Position numbers and translations under genes: made by a program
Notes under the pieces: model-generated
Told to the model about the DNA's origin: nothing
The model's input: only the letters and a program-made list of their open reading frames with translations
Databases searched by the model: none
Shown here: in pieces, positions 50,564 through 62,209 of the stretch
Layout: the number at the start of each line of letters is the position of its first letter
Numbering within the stretch: the first letter of the stretch is position 1
Source: Lachnospiraceae bacterium
GTDB lineage: Bacteria > Bacillota > Clostridia > Lachnospirales > Lachnospiraceae
NCBI GenBank assembly: GCA_024687305.1
Contig: JAILEQ010000062.1
Coordinates: forward strand, 1-64,000
Direction: 5' to 3'
Length of the DNA stretch: 64,000 nt

Positions 50564-50656
50564 AACGTTGTGCCGTGGTAAAGTACTAAACTGCGCACAC
50601 GATCCGCAGACAGACAGGGGAGTGGCTGTGGAAATCCAGCGAAGGGTTACGGGAAA

Positions 50657-51031
50657 ATGACACAAAATTTGAACAGGTACTGGGATCTTATGAACAATGA
50701 GATCCGACGGGTGAACGAAGACGACGCAGGGCGCGATATCGTCGTCACGACTTCATTTCGCAGCATTCAGAACAAGCTGTACTTTCGATCGGTTGCCTGG
50801 AGACAGGACATTGAGAATCTTAAAGGTGCACTTGTGAACTATGTTGAAGAGGTAGATGAAAATACCGCAACGGATGAAGATATGGAGGTTTTGAGAGACG
50901 ATTACGTTTCCGATTTTGACTTCTCAACGCTTCGGAAAGCGGGAATGAAGCTTTATCGCATAGCCTGCAATAAAAATTCGGTAAAAGTGCTTTTCATGGC
51001 CAAGAACATGGAAATACTCATTAACGATTGA
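50657..51031 (+). CDS. Small soluble protein of unknown function
   Basis: 124 residues, rich in Asp, Glu and Arg, no signal peptide. Segments IVVTTSFRSIQNKLYFRS (about 28-45) and YVSDFDFSTLRKAGMKLYRIACNK (about 82-105) stand out. Not recognised. It has its own promoter with a structured leader, and a moderate ribosome site. It precedes groES by about 145 bp. Confidence 0.6.
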   Translation: MTQNLNRYWDLMNNEIRRVNEDDAGRDIVVTTSFRSIQNKLYFRSVAWRQDIENLKGALVNYVEEVDENTATDEDMEVLRDDYVSDFDFSTLRKAGMKLYRIACNKNSVKVLFMAKNMEILIND

Positions 51032-51085
51032 TATGACCGCATCGGGTGACCGGTGCGGTTTTATAATATTTTAATAATATGATTA

Positions 51086-51114
51086 TTGACATTATAAGGC
51101 TTAGAGACTATTGT
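51086..51114 (+). promoter_or_regulatory. groES-groEL promoter
   Basis: TTGACA (51086-51091), 17 bp, TATTGT (51109-51114). Immediately followed by CIRCE. Confidence 0.85.
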
Positions 51115-51126
51115 ATCTGTTGAGGG

Positions 51127-51153
51127 TTAGCACTCGAACTATATGAGTGCTAA
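51127..51153 (+). promoter_or_regulatory. CIRCE element (HrcA operator)
   Basis: TTAGCACTC (51127-51135), 9 bp, GAGTGCTAA (51145-51153): a perfect match to the CIRCE consensus. HrcA binding represses the chaperonin genes until heat or unfolding stress. Confidence 0.98.
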
Positions 51154-51175
51154 CAGATTAGAAGGAGGCATTAAA

Positions 51176-53085
<1,910 letters not shown>

Positions 53086-53121
53086 ACTAAACCATTATTC
53101 GCAGTAGGACGAACATAATTG

Positions 53122-53158
53122 AAAGGCCTCATCGTGTTTACACGAATGAGGCCTTTTA
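53122..53158 (+). terminator. Intrinsic terminator of groES-groEL
   Basis: AAAGGCCTCAT (53122-53132) and ATGAGGCCTTTT (53145-53156) around a short loop. Confidence 0.95.
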
Positions 53159-53232
53159 TATTGTGTTCGGACGTCATTGCGAAGCAATGGTCAAAACCGT
53201 ATAAGTATTTTCTGCTGCGAAGCAGCAGGAGA

Positions 53233-53545
53233 GCGCGCGAAGCGAGCGAAAAATACGCATACGATTTTGACGAACTGCGAATAATGAATCGAAGTATTTA
53301 GCGCGCGAAGCGAGTGAAAAATACGCATACGATTTTGACGAACTGCGAATAATGAATCGAAGTATTTAGCGCGCGAAGCGAGCGAAAAATACGCATACGA
53401 TTTTGACGAACTGCGAATAATGAATCGAAGTATTTAGTGAGCGAAGCGAGCGAAAAATACGCATACGATTTTGACGAACTGCGAATAATGAATCGAAGTA
53501 TTTAGTGAGCGAAGCGAACGAAAAATACGCATACTGTTTTGGCTT
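53233..53545. repeat. 68-bp tandem repeat with about 4.5 copies
   Basis: The 542-bp space between groEL and the next gene holds no gene. It has hairpins CATTGC-GAA-GCAATG (53175-53189) and CTGCTGC-GAA-GCAGCAG (53212-53228), then units starting at 53233, 53301, 53369, 53437 and 53505 (the last broken off). Each unit reads GCGCGCGAAGCGAGCG first, then AAATACGCATACGATTTTG, and ends CGAATAATGAATCGAAGTATTTA. Copies differ by only a few bases. The unit can fold on itself (AAATAC/GTATTT and CGATT/AATCG). Confidence 0.95.
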
Positions 53546-53627
53546 TGCGAATAAATCATTTTATCCCTACCTTTTTTTAATAACATGATGTATTATTTTA
53601 AAAGAATTTACCAAGTGAGAAAAAAAT

Positions 53628-54014
53628 ATGTCTTATATCATTTTTGATTCTACAAAAGTAAAGGTATATGAAGCGTTAAAAGGAGTAGCTGCAGATTGCG
53701 GCAAAGGTGAAGAGTTTGCGGAAAAACTCTGGGAAGGCGTAATTAAATATCCTTCGCTTTACGACGAACTGATCTATTATTTCCAAAACGGAATGATAAA
53801 GGACGCAGTATATTTCAACGGATATTCTCTTACGGATCTGTACGTTCATCGGATCGACAGATACAATATTGCCAACGATACCGGCAAAAACACAGCCGCA
53901 TGCAATAAAGATGCAATGATACTTGAAACCATTATGGATATGGTATTGTTTATGGACGATCCCGAGAAATTTGGAAAAAGACTTAACGACGGGCGCGGCA
54001 TGGATAAGATGTAA
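53628..54014 (+). CDS. Small soluble protein of unknown function
   Basis: 128 residues; start ATG after a weak AAGTGAG site. Predicted all-alpha with FAEKLWEGVIKYPSLYDELIYYFQNG and LYVHRIDRYNIANDTGKN. No domain recognised. The gene stands alone between the tandem repeat and rpsO. Confidence 0.65.
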   Translation: MSYIIFDSTKVKVYEALKGVAADCGKGEEFAEKLWEGVIKYPSLYDELIYYFQNGMIKDAVYFNGYSLTDLYVHRIDRYNIANDTGKNTAACNKDAMILETIMDMVLFMDDPEKFGKRLNDGRGMDKM

Positions 54015-54049
54015 TTATTTAAAAAATCTTTAAGGCACTCGATTTATTG

Positions 54050-54078
54050 TTGCATTTTGTACGCCATTGTGCTACATT
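54050..54078 (+). promoter_or_regulatory. rpsO promoter
   Basis: TTGCAT (54050-54055), 17 bp, TACATT (54073-54078). The leader of about 100 nt to the ATG is GC-rich and C/A-patterned, as S15 leaders often are, but no named motif is recognised. Confidence 0.6.
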
Positions 54079-54187
54079 CATATGGTCTGCGAATATGCGC
54101 AGGCGCAACCCAACCCTTCCAAGGACACGGGAAACTCCAACCCTGCACTTTGGATGAGGGGATCACACAATATCAGGAGGATTTAAA

Positions 54188-54454
54188 ATGATATCCAAAG
54201 AAAAGAAAAACGCTATTATCAAAGAGTATGCAATCAAAGAAGGCGATACCGGTTCACCCGAAGTACAGGTAGCAGTTCTTACAGCAAGAATCGCTGAGCT
54301 TACCGAGCACTTAAAAGAGAACCCCAACGACAACCACTCAAAGCGCGGTCTTAACATGATGATCGGTCGCAGACGTGGTCTTCTTGATTACCTTAAGAAG
54401 AGCGACATCGAAAGATATCGTAATCTTATCTCAAGACTCGGTCTTAGAAAGTAA
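54188..54454 (+). CDS. rpsO: 30S ribosomal protein S15
   Basis: 88 residues, normal length. [29 protein letters not shown] and the [22 protein letters not shown] core bind 16S rRNA. Site CAGGAGG. In the usual order before pnp. Confidence 0.99.
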   Translation: MISKEKKNAIIKEYAIKEGDTGSPEVQVAVLTARIAELTEHLKENPNDNHSKRGLNMMIGRRRGLLDYLKKSDIERYRNLISRLGLRK

Positions 54455-54466
54455 TAGTAAATACGA

Positions 54467-54492
54467 GGGTGGGCGAAAGCCTACCCTTTTAT
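54467..54492 (+). terminator. Intrinsic terminator after rpsO
   Basis: GGGTGGGC, GAAA loop, GCCTACCC (one G.U pair), then TTTTATT. Confidence 0.92.
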
Positions 54493-54516
54493 TGCTTTTT
54501 ATGTTATTGTTTATAA

Positions 54517-54592
54517 GGCGGAAGACGCATCGAGACCACTGACAGACGTATCGGTGACGGTGCACCTGTCAGTAGTTTCGGTATCTTCTGCC
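54517..54592 (+). promoter_or_regulatory. Long leader hairpin of pnp
   Basis: GGCGGAAGA (54517-54525) pairs with TCTTCTGCC (54584-54592), and ACTGACAG with CTGTCAGT further in, giving an imperfect stem of about 28 pairs with several G.U pairs. It lies 24 bp before the pnp start. PNPase is known in E. coli to be autoregulated through RNase III cutting of such a leader stem; the same is inferred here. Confidence 0.65.
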
Positions 54593-54616
54593 ATATGTAT
54601 AGAAAGGAGATACACA

Positions 54617-56701
54617 ATGTACAAAAATTTCACAATGGAACTTGCCGGCCGTACATTAAGCGTTGACATAGGACGCGTAGGTAAGCAGGCAAACGGCTGT
54701 GCTTTAATGAAGTACGGCGACACAACGGTTCTTTCAACCGCAACCGCTTCCGAGAAACCCAGAGACGGTATCGACTTCTTCCCTCTTTCCGTAGAGTTCG
54801 AAGAAAAAGCATACGCAACGGGTAAATTCCCCGGAGGTTACAACAAGCGCGAGGGTAAGGCAAGCGAGAATGCAATTCTTACAAGCCGTGTTATCGACCG
54901 CCCCATGCGTCCTTTGTTCCCCAAGGATTATCGTAACGACGTAACTCTTAACAACATGGTAATGAGTGTCGATCCCGAATGCCGTCCCGAGCTTCTTGCT
55001 ATGCTCGGTGCTGCTATCGCAACATGCATTTCCGATATACCTTTTGACGGTCCCTGCGCAATGACTCAGGTAGGTTTGGTGAACGGTGAGTTCATTATCA
55101 ACCCTTCACAGGCACAGTGGAAAGAAGGCGACCTTCAGATGACCGTTGCTTCAACAAGAGAAAAGGTCATCATGATCGAAGCCGGTGCAAAGGAAGTTCC
55201 CGAGGATAAGATCCTTGAAGCTATCTACAAAGCACACGACGTTAACCAGACGGTTATCGATTTCATCGACAAGATCGTAGCAGAGGTTGGAAAGCCCAAG
55301 CACGAGTACACATCCTGCGCAATCCCTCAGGAGATGTTCGATGCCATCAAGGCTATCGTTACTCCTGAAGAGATGGAGACAGCCGTATTTACGGACGAGA
55401 AGCAGGTCAGAGAAGAAAACATCAGAAACATCACCGCAAGACTTGAAGAGGCATTTGCCGACAACGAAGAATGGCTCGCAATCCTCGGTGAGGCTATTTA
55501 TCAGTACGAGAAGAAGACGGTTCGTAAGATGATCTTAAAAGATCATAAACGTCCCGACGGAAGAGAGATCACCCAGATCAGACCTCTTGCAGCAGAAGTT
55601 GACCTCATTCCCAGAGTTCACGGTTCCGCAATGTTCACCAGAGGACAGACTCAGATCTGCGACGTATGTACTCTCGCTCCTTTGTCTGAGATGCAGAAGG
55701 TTGACGGTCTTGACGAGAACGTAACCGAGAAGAGATACATCCATCACTACAACTTCCCGGCATACTCGGTCGGTGAGACCAAGGTAAGCCGCGGACCCGG
55801 ACGTAGAGAGATCGGACACGGTGCACTTGCAGAGAGAGCACTCCTTCCCGTTCTTCCTTCATCAGACGAGTTCCCTTACGCAATCCGTTGCGTATCCGAA
55901 ACATTCGAATCTAACGGATCGACATCAATGGCTTCCACATGTGCTTCATGTATGGCACTTATGGCTGCCGGTGTTCCGATAAAGAAGATGGTAGCAGGTA
56001 TTTCCTGTGGTCTTGTAACAGGTGAGACCGATGACGATTTTGTTCTTCTTACCGATATCCAGGGTCTTGAAGACTTCTTCGGAGACATGGACTTCAAGGT
56101 AACAGGTACAACAGACGGTATCACGGCTATCCAGATGGATATCAAGATCCACGGTCTTACAAGACCTATCGTCGAAGGCGCTATCGCGAGATGTCGTGAC
56201 GCAAGACTCTTCATTATGGATAACTGCATGAAGAAAGCTATCGACGCTCCCAGACCGACCGTTAATGAGTATGCTCCCAAGATCATCTCTCTCCAGATCG
56301 ATCCCGAGAAGATCGGTGATGTTGTCGGACAGAGAGGAAAGACGATCAATGCGATCATCGATGAGACAGGCGTTAAGATCGATATCACCGATGACGGTAT
56401 GGTTTCCGTATGCGGTACCGATCAGGCTATGATGGATAAGGCTGTAGAGTATGTAAAGACTATCGCTTCCGATTTCGTGGAAGGCCAGATCTACAAGGGC
56501 AAAGTTGTTTCCATCAAGGAGTTTGGCGCATTTATAGAGTTTGCACCCGGCAAAGAGGGTATGGTTCACATCTCAAAGATCGCAGATCGCAGGATCGAGC
56601 ATGTTGAAGATGTACTTACACTCGGCGACAAAGTTACGGTTGTATGTCTTGGAAAGGACAAGATGGGCCGCATAAGCTTCTCCATGAAGGATGTAAAATA
56701 A
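54617..56701 (+). CDS. pnp: Polyribonucleotide nucleotidyltransferase (PNPase)
   Basis: 694 residues from the ATG after AAAGGAGAT (54617); the frame is open upstream without a site. Two RNase PH-like domains (LAGRTLSVDIGRVGKQ...; SDEFPYAIRCVSETFESNGSTSMAS), KH domain with GQRGKTINAIIDETG and an S1 domain with GFGAFIEFAPGKEGMVHIS near the end. A 3'-to-5' phosphorolytic exoribonuclease in mRNA decay. Confidence 0.99.
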   Translation: MYKNFTMELAGRTLSVDIGRVGKQANGCALMKYGDTTVLSTATASEKPRDGIDFFPLSVEFEEKAYATGKFPGGYNKREGKASENAILTSRVIDRPMRPLFPKDYRNDVTLNNMVMSVDPECRPELLAMLGAAIATCISDIPFDGPCAMTQVGLVNGEFIINPSQAQWKEGDLQMTVASTREKVIMIEAGAKEVPEDKILEAIYKAHDVNQTVIDFIDKIVAEVGKPKHEYTSCAIPQEMFDAIKAIVTPEEMETAVFTDEKQVREENIRNITARLEEAFADNEEWLAILGEAIYQYEKKTVRKMILKDHKRPDGREITQIRPLAAEVDLIPRVHGSAMFTRGQTQICDVCTLAPLSEMQKVDGLDENVTEKRYIHHYNFPAYSVGETKVSRGPGRREIGHGALAERALLPVLPSSDEFPYAIRCVSETFESNGSTSMASTCASCMALMAAGVPIKKMVAGISCGLVTGETDDDFVLLTDIQGLEDFFGDMDFKVTGTTDGITAIQMDIKIHGLTRPIVEGAIARCRDARLFIMDNCMKKAIDAPRPTVNEYAPKIISLQIDPEKIGDVVGQRGKTINAIIDETGVKIDITDDGMVSVCGTDQAMMDKAVEYVKTIASDFVEGQIYKGKVVSIKEFGAFIEFAPGKEGMVHISKIADRRIEHVEDVLTLGDKVTVVCLGKDKMGRISFSMKDVK

Positions 56702-56722
56702 GTCGTAAGACATAAGACTTCT

Positions 56723-56757
56723 AACGGCATATGCGAAAGCGTATGCCGTTTTTTTCC
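56723..56757 (+). terminator. Intrinsic terminator after pnp
   Basis: AACGGCATATGC, GAAA, GCGTATGCCGTT, then T6. Confidence 0.96.
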
Positions 56758-56782
56758 TTTTTAAACACATAAGGGGGTATGT

Positions 56783-57277
56783 ATGAAAAAACTCATTTAT
56801 CTTTTGGCTGCGGTATTGCTCATAGTCATCGATCAGGCATCCAAATTTTGGATCGCAGCCAATCTTAAAGGCAGAGAGAATATAGTCCTCATAAAGAAGA
56901 TATTTGAACTTGAATATGTTGAAAATGACGGAGCCGCTTTTTCGAGTTTTTCGGGAAAGCAGGCATTTTTACTTGTATTAACGCTCTTTATCCTGGCTTT
57001 TGTGATATTTGAATTTATAAGGACTCCGAACGATAAAAAGTTTATCCCGTTAAATATCACATTCACACTTCTTGTTTCCGGCGCGATCGGCAATATGATC
57101 GACAGAGTAAAGCAGGGCTACGTAGTTGACTTTTTCTATTTTGTTCCGATCAATTTTCCCAGATTCAACGTAGCGGACATCTATATAACGGTTTCAGCCG
57201 TAATGCTTGGGATAGTGCTTATATTTGTGTACAAAGAAGAAGATACGGCATATTTGTTCACCTTTAAAAAGAAATGA
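56783..57277 (+). CDS. lspA: Lipoprotein signal peptidase II
   Basis: 164 residues, four membrane helices. Catalytic aspartate motifs: NMIDRV (first Asp) and FNVADIYI (second Asp), with VENDGAAFSSFSG upstream. It cuts prolipoproteins after diacylglyceryl transfer, for example the binding lipoproteins encoded in this window. GGGGG ribosome site. First gene of the segment after the pnp terminator. Confidence 0.97.
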   Translation: MKKLIYLLAAVLLIVIDQASKFWIAANLKGRENIVLIKKIFELEYVENDGAAFSSFSGKQAFLLVLTLFILAFVIFEFIRTPNDKKFIPLNITFTLLVSGAIGNMIDRVKQGYVVDFFYFVPINFPRFNVADIYITVSAVMLGIVLIFVYKEEDTAYLFTFKKK

Positions 57278-57372
57278 TTTTGTGATAAGATAAATTGTTA
57301 GAGTTTAGCCAAAAACGGCTTGGCTTTAGCGTTGTTTTGATATCAAGGGTTACAAATGATGAGGAGTCACTT

Positions 57373-58527
57373 ATGAGCAAAAGAGTTTTTTTGATCGTTT
57401 TGGACAGTTTCGGAATAGGTGAGATGCCGGATGCAGCCGAATACGGCGATAAAGGAACGAACACACTTCGCTCCATATCGAAGAGTCCTTTCTTTAATAT
57501 GGACAACCTTAAGAAGATGGGATTTTTTAACATTGACGGGATCGACTTCCTTGAAGGAGTCCCCAATCCCACAGCAGCCGTTGCAAGGCTTAAAGAAGTG
57601 TCCAAAGGAAAAGATACGACGATCGGACATTGGGAAATTGCAGGTATTAATTCCGAAAGACCGCTTCCCACATATCCTGACGGCTTCCCCAAAGAAGTGA
57701 TAGACAAGTTTTCCAAGGCGGTCGGACGAGGCGTTTTATGCAACAAGCCTTATTCCGGTACCGTTGTGATAAATGAGTTTGGTGACGAGCACGTTAAAAC
57801 GGGCGATCTTATCGTTTACACATCGGCCGATTCCGTTTTCCAGATTGCAGCTCATGAGGACGTTGTTCCGGTCGAAGAACTTTACGAAATATGTAAAACG
57901 GCCAGAAAGATACTTGTCGGTGAGCACGGTGTCGGGAGAGTTATAGCAAGACCTTTCATAGGTACGAGCGGCAATTACACCCGCACTTCGCACAGACACG
58001 ATTTCAGTCTTGAGCCTCCGAAGGTAACAATGCTCGATCAGCTTAAGGCCGCAGGAAAAGATGTGCTTGCAATCGGAAAGATCAACGACATCTTTGCGGG
58101 CAAGGGAATAACGGAGTATGTTTATACTTCGGGCAATCCCGACGGAATAGAAAGAACGCTTGAGTGGATGGATAAAGACTTTGACGGTCTTTGCTTCATA
58201 AATCTGGTAGATACGGATATGCTTTACGGCCACAGAAACGATGTGGACGGATATGCTAAGGCTATCGCTTATTTTGATGCGAAGCTTCCGGAGATCACAG
58301 CAAAACTTCGTGAAGATGATATTCTTATGATCACCGCAGATCACGGTTGCGATCCCGGTTACACAGTTTCGACAGATCACTCAAGAGAGCACGTTTTCTT
58401 TGTAATGTATGGCAAAAATGTAGCGCCTAAAAATATGGGCACGAGAGACACGTTTGCCGACATAGCGGCTACGGTGCTCGACTATCACGGCATAAAGCCT
58501 GAATTTGCCGGAAAAAGCATGCTGTAA
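57373..58527 (+). CDS. deoB: Phosphopentomutase
   Basis: 384 residues from the ATG after GAGGAGT (57373). Alkaline-phosphatase-fold motifs LIVLDSFGIGEMPDA (metal Asp), KDTTIGHWE with the phosphorylated Thr, and near the end DHGCDPG and DHSREHVFF metal ligands. Interconverts (deoxy)ribose-1- and -5-phosphate in nucleoside salvage. Confidence 0.97.
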   Translation: MSKRVFLIVLDSFGIGEMPDAAEYGDKGTNTLRSISKSPFFNMDNLKKMGFFNIDGIDFLEGVPNPTAAVARLKEVSKGKDTTIGHWEIAGINSERPLPTYPDGFPKEVIDKFSKAVGRGVLCNKPYSGTVVINEFGDEHVKTGDLIVYTSADSVFQIAAHEDVVPVEELYEICKTARKILVGEHGVGRVIARPFIGTSGNYTRTSHRHDFSLEPPKVTMLDQLKAAGKDVLAIGKINDIFAGKGITEYVYTSGNPDGIERTLEWMDKDFDGLCFINLVDTDMLYGHRNDVDGYAKAIAYFDAKLPEITAKLREDDILMITADHGCDPGYTVSTDHSREHVFFVMYGKNVAPKNMGTRDTFADIAATVLDYHGIKPEFAGKSML

Positions 58528-58568
58528 GGTACAGCGGGGGTTAACAATCATTTAGGAGTTTAAGTTAA

Positions 58569-60161
58569 GTGGGCAGTTTTGACAAAGAAATACAAAGACG
58601 ACGCACGTTTGCGATCATTTCCCACCCCGACGCGGGTAAAACGACTTTGACGGAGAAGTTTCTTCTCTACGGAGGAGCCATAAACTTAGCCGGATCGGTA
58701 AAAGGAAAAGCGACCGCAAGACATGCGGTTTCCGACTGGATGGAGATCGAAAAAGAAAGAGGTATCTCGGTTACCAGTTCGGTTTTACAGTTTGAATATG
58801 AAGGATATTGCATAAACATCCTCGATACACCCGGACACCAGGATTTCTCGGAGGATACGTATCGTACACTTATGGCTGCGGATTCTGCGGTCATGGTTAT
58901 CGACGCGTCTAAGGGTGTCGAGGCACAGACGAGAAAACTCTTTAAAGTCTGTGCGATGAGAGGTATCCCGATCTTTACTTTCATAAATAAGCTCGACCGT
59001 GATGCCAATGATACGTTTGATCTTCTTGACGAAGTGGAAAAAGAACTCGGTATCGCCACTTGTCCCATCAACTGGCCTATCGGGTCAGGTAAAGGATTTA
59101 AGGGTGTATACGACCGTAAATCGGAGAGTGTAGTCACTTATTCTGATACGCTTAAAGGTACCAAAGAAGGTAAGACAAACGTTATTCCCGCAAAAGACAG
59201 GGCCAATGTCGAAGCGGAGATCGGAAAAGATGCTTCCGACAAGCTTTACGACGAGCTTGAACTTTTGGACGGCGCCGGAAGCGAGTTTGATCTTGAGGCC
59301 GTAAGGGCAGGCAAGCTTACTCCCGTATTTTTCGGGTCGGCGCTCACCAACTTCGGTGTTGAAATTTTCCTTGAGAATTTCTTAAAGATGGCCACAACAC
59401 CTATCGCAAGAAAGTCTTTGGGTGATATGATCGAACCGACGAGCGATGAGTTTTCGGCATTTGTATTTAAGATACAGGCAAACATGAACAAGGCTCACAG
59501 AGACAGAATCGCATTTATGCGTATATGCTCGGGTAAGTTCGATGCCGATGCGGAAGTAAAGCATGTACAGGGCGGAAAGACGATGCGTCTTTCACAGCCT
59601 CAGCAGATAATGGCCGACGAAAGAAAGATACTTTCCGAAGCTTATGCGGGCGATATAATCGGCGTGTTCGATCCGGGTATCTTCTCGATAGGAGATACTG
59701 TCTGCGCTCCCAAGATGAACGTATGCTATGAGGGTATACCGACATTCGCACCCGAACATTTCGCGCGTGTAAGACAGGTCGATACCATGAAACGTAAGCA
59801 GTTCGTTAAAGGTATATCTCAGATAGCGCAGGAAGGCGCTATACAGATATTTAAAGAGTTGAACTCGGGTCTTGAAGAGATAATCGTCGGTGTAGTCGGT
59901 GTACTTCAGTTTGACGTATTACGATACAGACTTGAGAACGAATATAACGTTGAGATCCGTCTCGATCCGCTCCCTTATGAGCATATAAGATGGATAGAGC
60001 ACAGCAATACGGAAATTTCAAAGCTTACGGGCACTTCGGATATGAAGAAGGTAACAGATCTTAAAGACAGACCGCTTCTTTTGTTTGTAAATGCCTGGAG
60101 CATTCAGATGACCATAGACAGAAACGAAGGGCTTGTTCTTTCGGAATTTGCCCGTAATTAG
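58569..60161 (+). CDS. prfC: Peptide chain release factor 3
   Basis: 530 residues. GTP-binding motifs SHPDAGKTT (P-loop), DTPGHQDF and NKLDRD. The overall length matches RF3 rather than EF-G. GTG start with TTTAGGAG 9 bp upstream. It recycles RF1/RF2 after peptide release. The next gene is 11 bp on. Confidence 0.97.
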   Translation: MGSFDKEIQRRRTFAIISHPDAGKTTLTEKFLLYGGAINLAGSVKGKATARHAVSDWMEIEKERGISVTSSVLQFEYEGYCINILDTPGHQDFSEDTYRTLMAADSAVMVIDASKGVEAQTRKLFKVCAMRGIPIFTFINKLDRDANDTFDLLDEVEKELGIATCPINWPIGSGKGFKGVYDRKSESVVTYSDTLKGTKEGKTNVIPAKDRANVEAEIGKDASDKLYDELELLDGAGSEFDLEAVRAGKLTPVFFGSALTNFGVEIFLENFLKMATTPIARKSLGDMIEPTSDEFSAFVFKIQANMNKAHRDRIAFMRICSGKFDADAEVKHVQGGKTMRLSQPQQIMADERKILSEAYAGDIIGVFDPGIFSIGDTVCAPKMNVCYEGIPTFAPEHFARVRQVDTMKRKQFVKGISQIAQEGAIQIFKELNSGLEEIIVGVVGVLQFDVLRYRLENEYNVEIRLDPLPYEHIRWIEHSNTEISKLTGTSDMKKVTDLKDRPLLLFVNAWSIQMTIDRNEGLVLSEFARN

Positions 60162-60172
60162 GAGGAACCGGT

Positions 60173-60529
60173 ATGAACGAAAAAGATTACGGATGTGAAG
60201 CAGAAGTAAAGATCGCCAACGAGGTAGTCAGCAAGATTGCAGCAATTGCTGCATTGGAAGTTGAAGGCGTTTGCGCGATGGGCAACAACATCACTACAGA
60301 GATCATGGGAAAAGTCGGCATGCGTAACATTTTAAAGAACGTAAAGACCGAGTTTGCCAACGATGAAGTGACAATAACCATTCTTGTTACCGTTGAGTAC
60401 GGATACAATATCCCCGCAACAAGCCAGAAGGTTCAAAGCAAAGTTAAACAGGCGATAGAGAACATGACGGGCCTTAATGTAAGAACCGTAAATGTACGTA
60501 TCGCAGGAATCTGTGTTGCCGGAGAATAA
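60173..60529 (+). CDS. Asp23/Gls24-family protein (YqhY-like)
   Basis: 118 residues. [27 protein letters not shown] opens it, then [34 protein letters not shown] and VNVRIAGIC, the family pattern. YqhY proteins sit before nusB in many Firmicutes and influence acetyl-CoA carboxylase. 7 bp before nusB. Confidence 0.95.
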   Translation: MNEKDYGCEAEVKIANEVVSKIAAIAALEVEGVCAMGNNITTEIMGKVGMRNILKNVKTEFANDEVTITILVTVEYGYNIPATSQKVQSKVKQAIENMTGLNVRTVNVRIAGICVAGE

Positions 60530-60536
60530 GAACAGT

Positions 60537-60950
60537 ATGAAAAGAAGTGAACTTAGAGAGGCTGAATTTTTGGTGCTGTTCAGAGCAATCTTTTCCGACT
60601 CTGATGAGATGAAAGCACAGACAGACATGTTCTTTGACGTTGAAGGTGACGACCTTAACGTAAAGGTATCCGCCAAAGACCGTGAATATGTCAGAACAAG
60701 AGTTAACGACATCGTCGATAAGCTTTCGGTTATCGACGATCTCATAAGCGAAAAGACGACCGGCTGGACGATCGATCGTTTCGGAAAGGTTGAGCTTACG
60801 ATCGCACGTCTTGCCGTATATGAGATTGCTTTCGATGAGACCATACCCTTTGGTGTGGCTGTCAACGAAGCGATAGAACTTGCAAAGAAATATGCGGGAG
60901 ACGAATCGGGCGCATTCATAAACGGAGTGTTGGCTAAATTTGCAAAATAA
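60537..60950 (+). CDS. nusB: Transcription antitermination factor NusB
   Basis: 137 residues from the ATG at 60537 (an earlier in-frame ATG lies inside the previous gene). Residues [17 protein letters not shown] at the start, [20 protein letters not shown] and [31 protein letters not shown] are typical. With NusE it binds BoxA RNA in rRNA transcription. Its last 11 bp overlap xseA. Confidence 0.97.
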   Translation: MKRSELREAEFLVLFRAIFSDSDEMKAQTDMFFDVEGDDLNVKVSAKDREYVRTRVNDIVDKLSVIDDLISEKTTGWTIDRFGKVELTIARLAVYEIAFDETIPFGVAVNEAIELAKKYAGDESGAFINGVLAKFAK

Positions 60951-62208
60951 CACATATACCGTCGGACAGGTAAACCGGTATATCGCCGGAATGTTTGCCG
61001 ACGATCTTTTGCTAAAAAGAATATCGGTAAAGGGAGAAGTCGGAACGTGCACTTACACAAGTCAGGGTCACGTTTATTTTTCCCTTAAGGACAATGATTC
61101 TCAGATAAGTGCCGTCATATGGCGTTCACGTACCGTCTCCGGGCTTAAGTTTAAACTCGAGACCGGAATGAAGGTCGTGGTGACGGGAAATGTCGAAGTT
61201 TACGAGCGGGACGGAAGGTATCAGATCATTGCGACCGAGATCATCAAAGAAGGTCTCGGTGACATATATGAGCGTTTCGAGGCTTTAAAGAAAAAACTCG
61301 AAGAGCTCGGTATGTTCGATAAAGACGCAAAACGCCCGATCCCCCGATATGTAAAGACGCTCGGAGTCGTTACGGCACCGACCGGCGCTGCGGTACGGGA
61401 TATAATCGATATCTCCAAGCGCAGAAACCCCGGCATACAGATCGTTTTGTATCCCTCACTCGTACAGGGAAAAGATGCCCCGGCAAACATAATCGAAGGA
61501 ATAAATGCACTTGAAGCTTACGGAGTCGATGTGATCATAGTCGGCAGGGGCGGAGGATCGATGGAAGACCTTTGGTGCTTTAACGACGAAGCACTTGCGC
61601 ACACGATCTTTAACTGCGCGGTCCCCGTCATTTCGGCGGTCGGACATGAGACAGATTTCACGATCGCGGATTTTGTGGCGGATTTAAGAGCACCGACACC
61701 TTCCGCAGCCGCGGAACTTGCCGTTACCGATATAAGTCTGGAGATAAGAAGACTTAATGACTATGGCAAAAGACTTGAAAATACGATAAGTCACAGAATT
61801 GACTGGTACAGGGAAAGAGTCAAAACTTATGTAAACCAAATCAGGGTTCACAGTCCCGAGTATCGCATAAATGAACAAAGAAACAGGCTCGCATCCCTAA
61901 ATGATCGAATGAATGCGATAATTAATCTTAAGATAGCCGATAAAAAGGCCAAGCTTCCGACCTTCGCAGAACAGCTCGATTCAAGGATGCAAAGAAAGCT
62001 TGCGGATTACAAGACAAAGGTTTCTTTGTACGCAAAAGGCCTGCATGCACTTTCGCCTTTAAACAAACTCGGAGGCGGTTATGTATATGCCACCGCCGGA
62101 GGAAAAGGCCTCAAGAGCGTTAAAGACGTAAATGTGGGCAGCGACGTTACACTTAATCTTAAAGACGGCACACTGGATGCAAAGATAACAGGCATCCGTG
62201 AGGAATGA
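60940..62208 (+). CDS. xseA: Exodeoxyribonuclease VII large subunit
   Basis: 422 residues, TTG start overlapping the nusB end, with GGAGTG upstream. An OB-fold domain (about 1-100, [14 protein letters not shown] and [18 protein letters not shown]) and the catalytic domain with [16 protein letters not shown] and [28 protein letters not shown]. The coiled-coil tail (about 300-385) carries the small subunits. Degrades single-stranded DNA. Confidence 0.97.
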   Translation: MQNNTYTVGQVNRYIAGMFADDLLLKRISVKGEVGTCTYTSQGHVYFSLKDNDSQISAVIWRSRTVSGLKFKLETGMKVVVTGNVEVYERDGRYQIIATEIIKEGLGDIYERFEALKKKLEELGMFDKDAKRPIPRYVKTLGVVTAPTGAAVRDIIDISKRRNPGIQIVLYPSLVQGKDAPANIIEGINALEAYGVDVIIVGRGGGSMEDLWCFNDEALAHTIFNCAVPVISAVGHETDFTIADFVADLRAPTPSAAAELAVTDISLEIRRLNDYGKRLENTISHRIDWYRERVKTYVNQIRVHSPEYRINEQRNRLASLNDRMNAIINLKIADKKAKLPTFAEQLDSRMQRKLADYKTKVSLYAKGLHALSPLNKLGGGYVYATAGGKGLKSVKDVNVGSDVTLNLKDGTLDAKITGIREE

Positions 62209-62209
62209 T

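Noticed and set aside
53119-53301. 60-residue frame through the groEL terminator and first 68-bp unit
   Set aside because: It starts inside the terminator hairpin and continues into the tandem repeat; not a gene.
53233-53545. Possible CRISPR array
   Set aside because: Repeat units are contiguous with no unique spacers and no cas genes; it is a simple tandem repeat.
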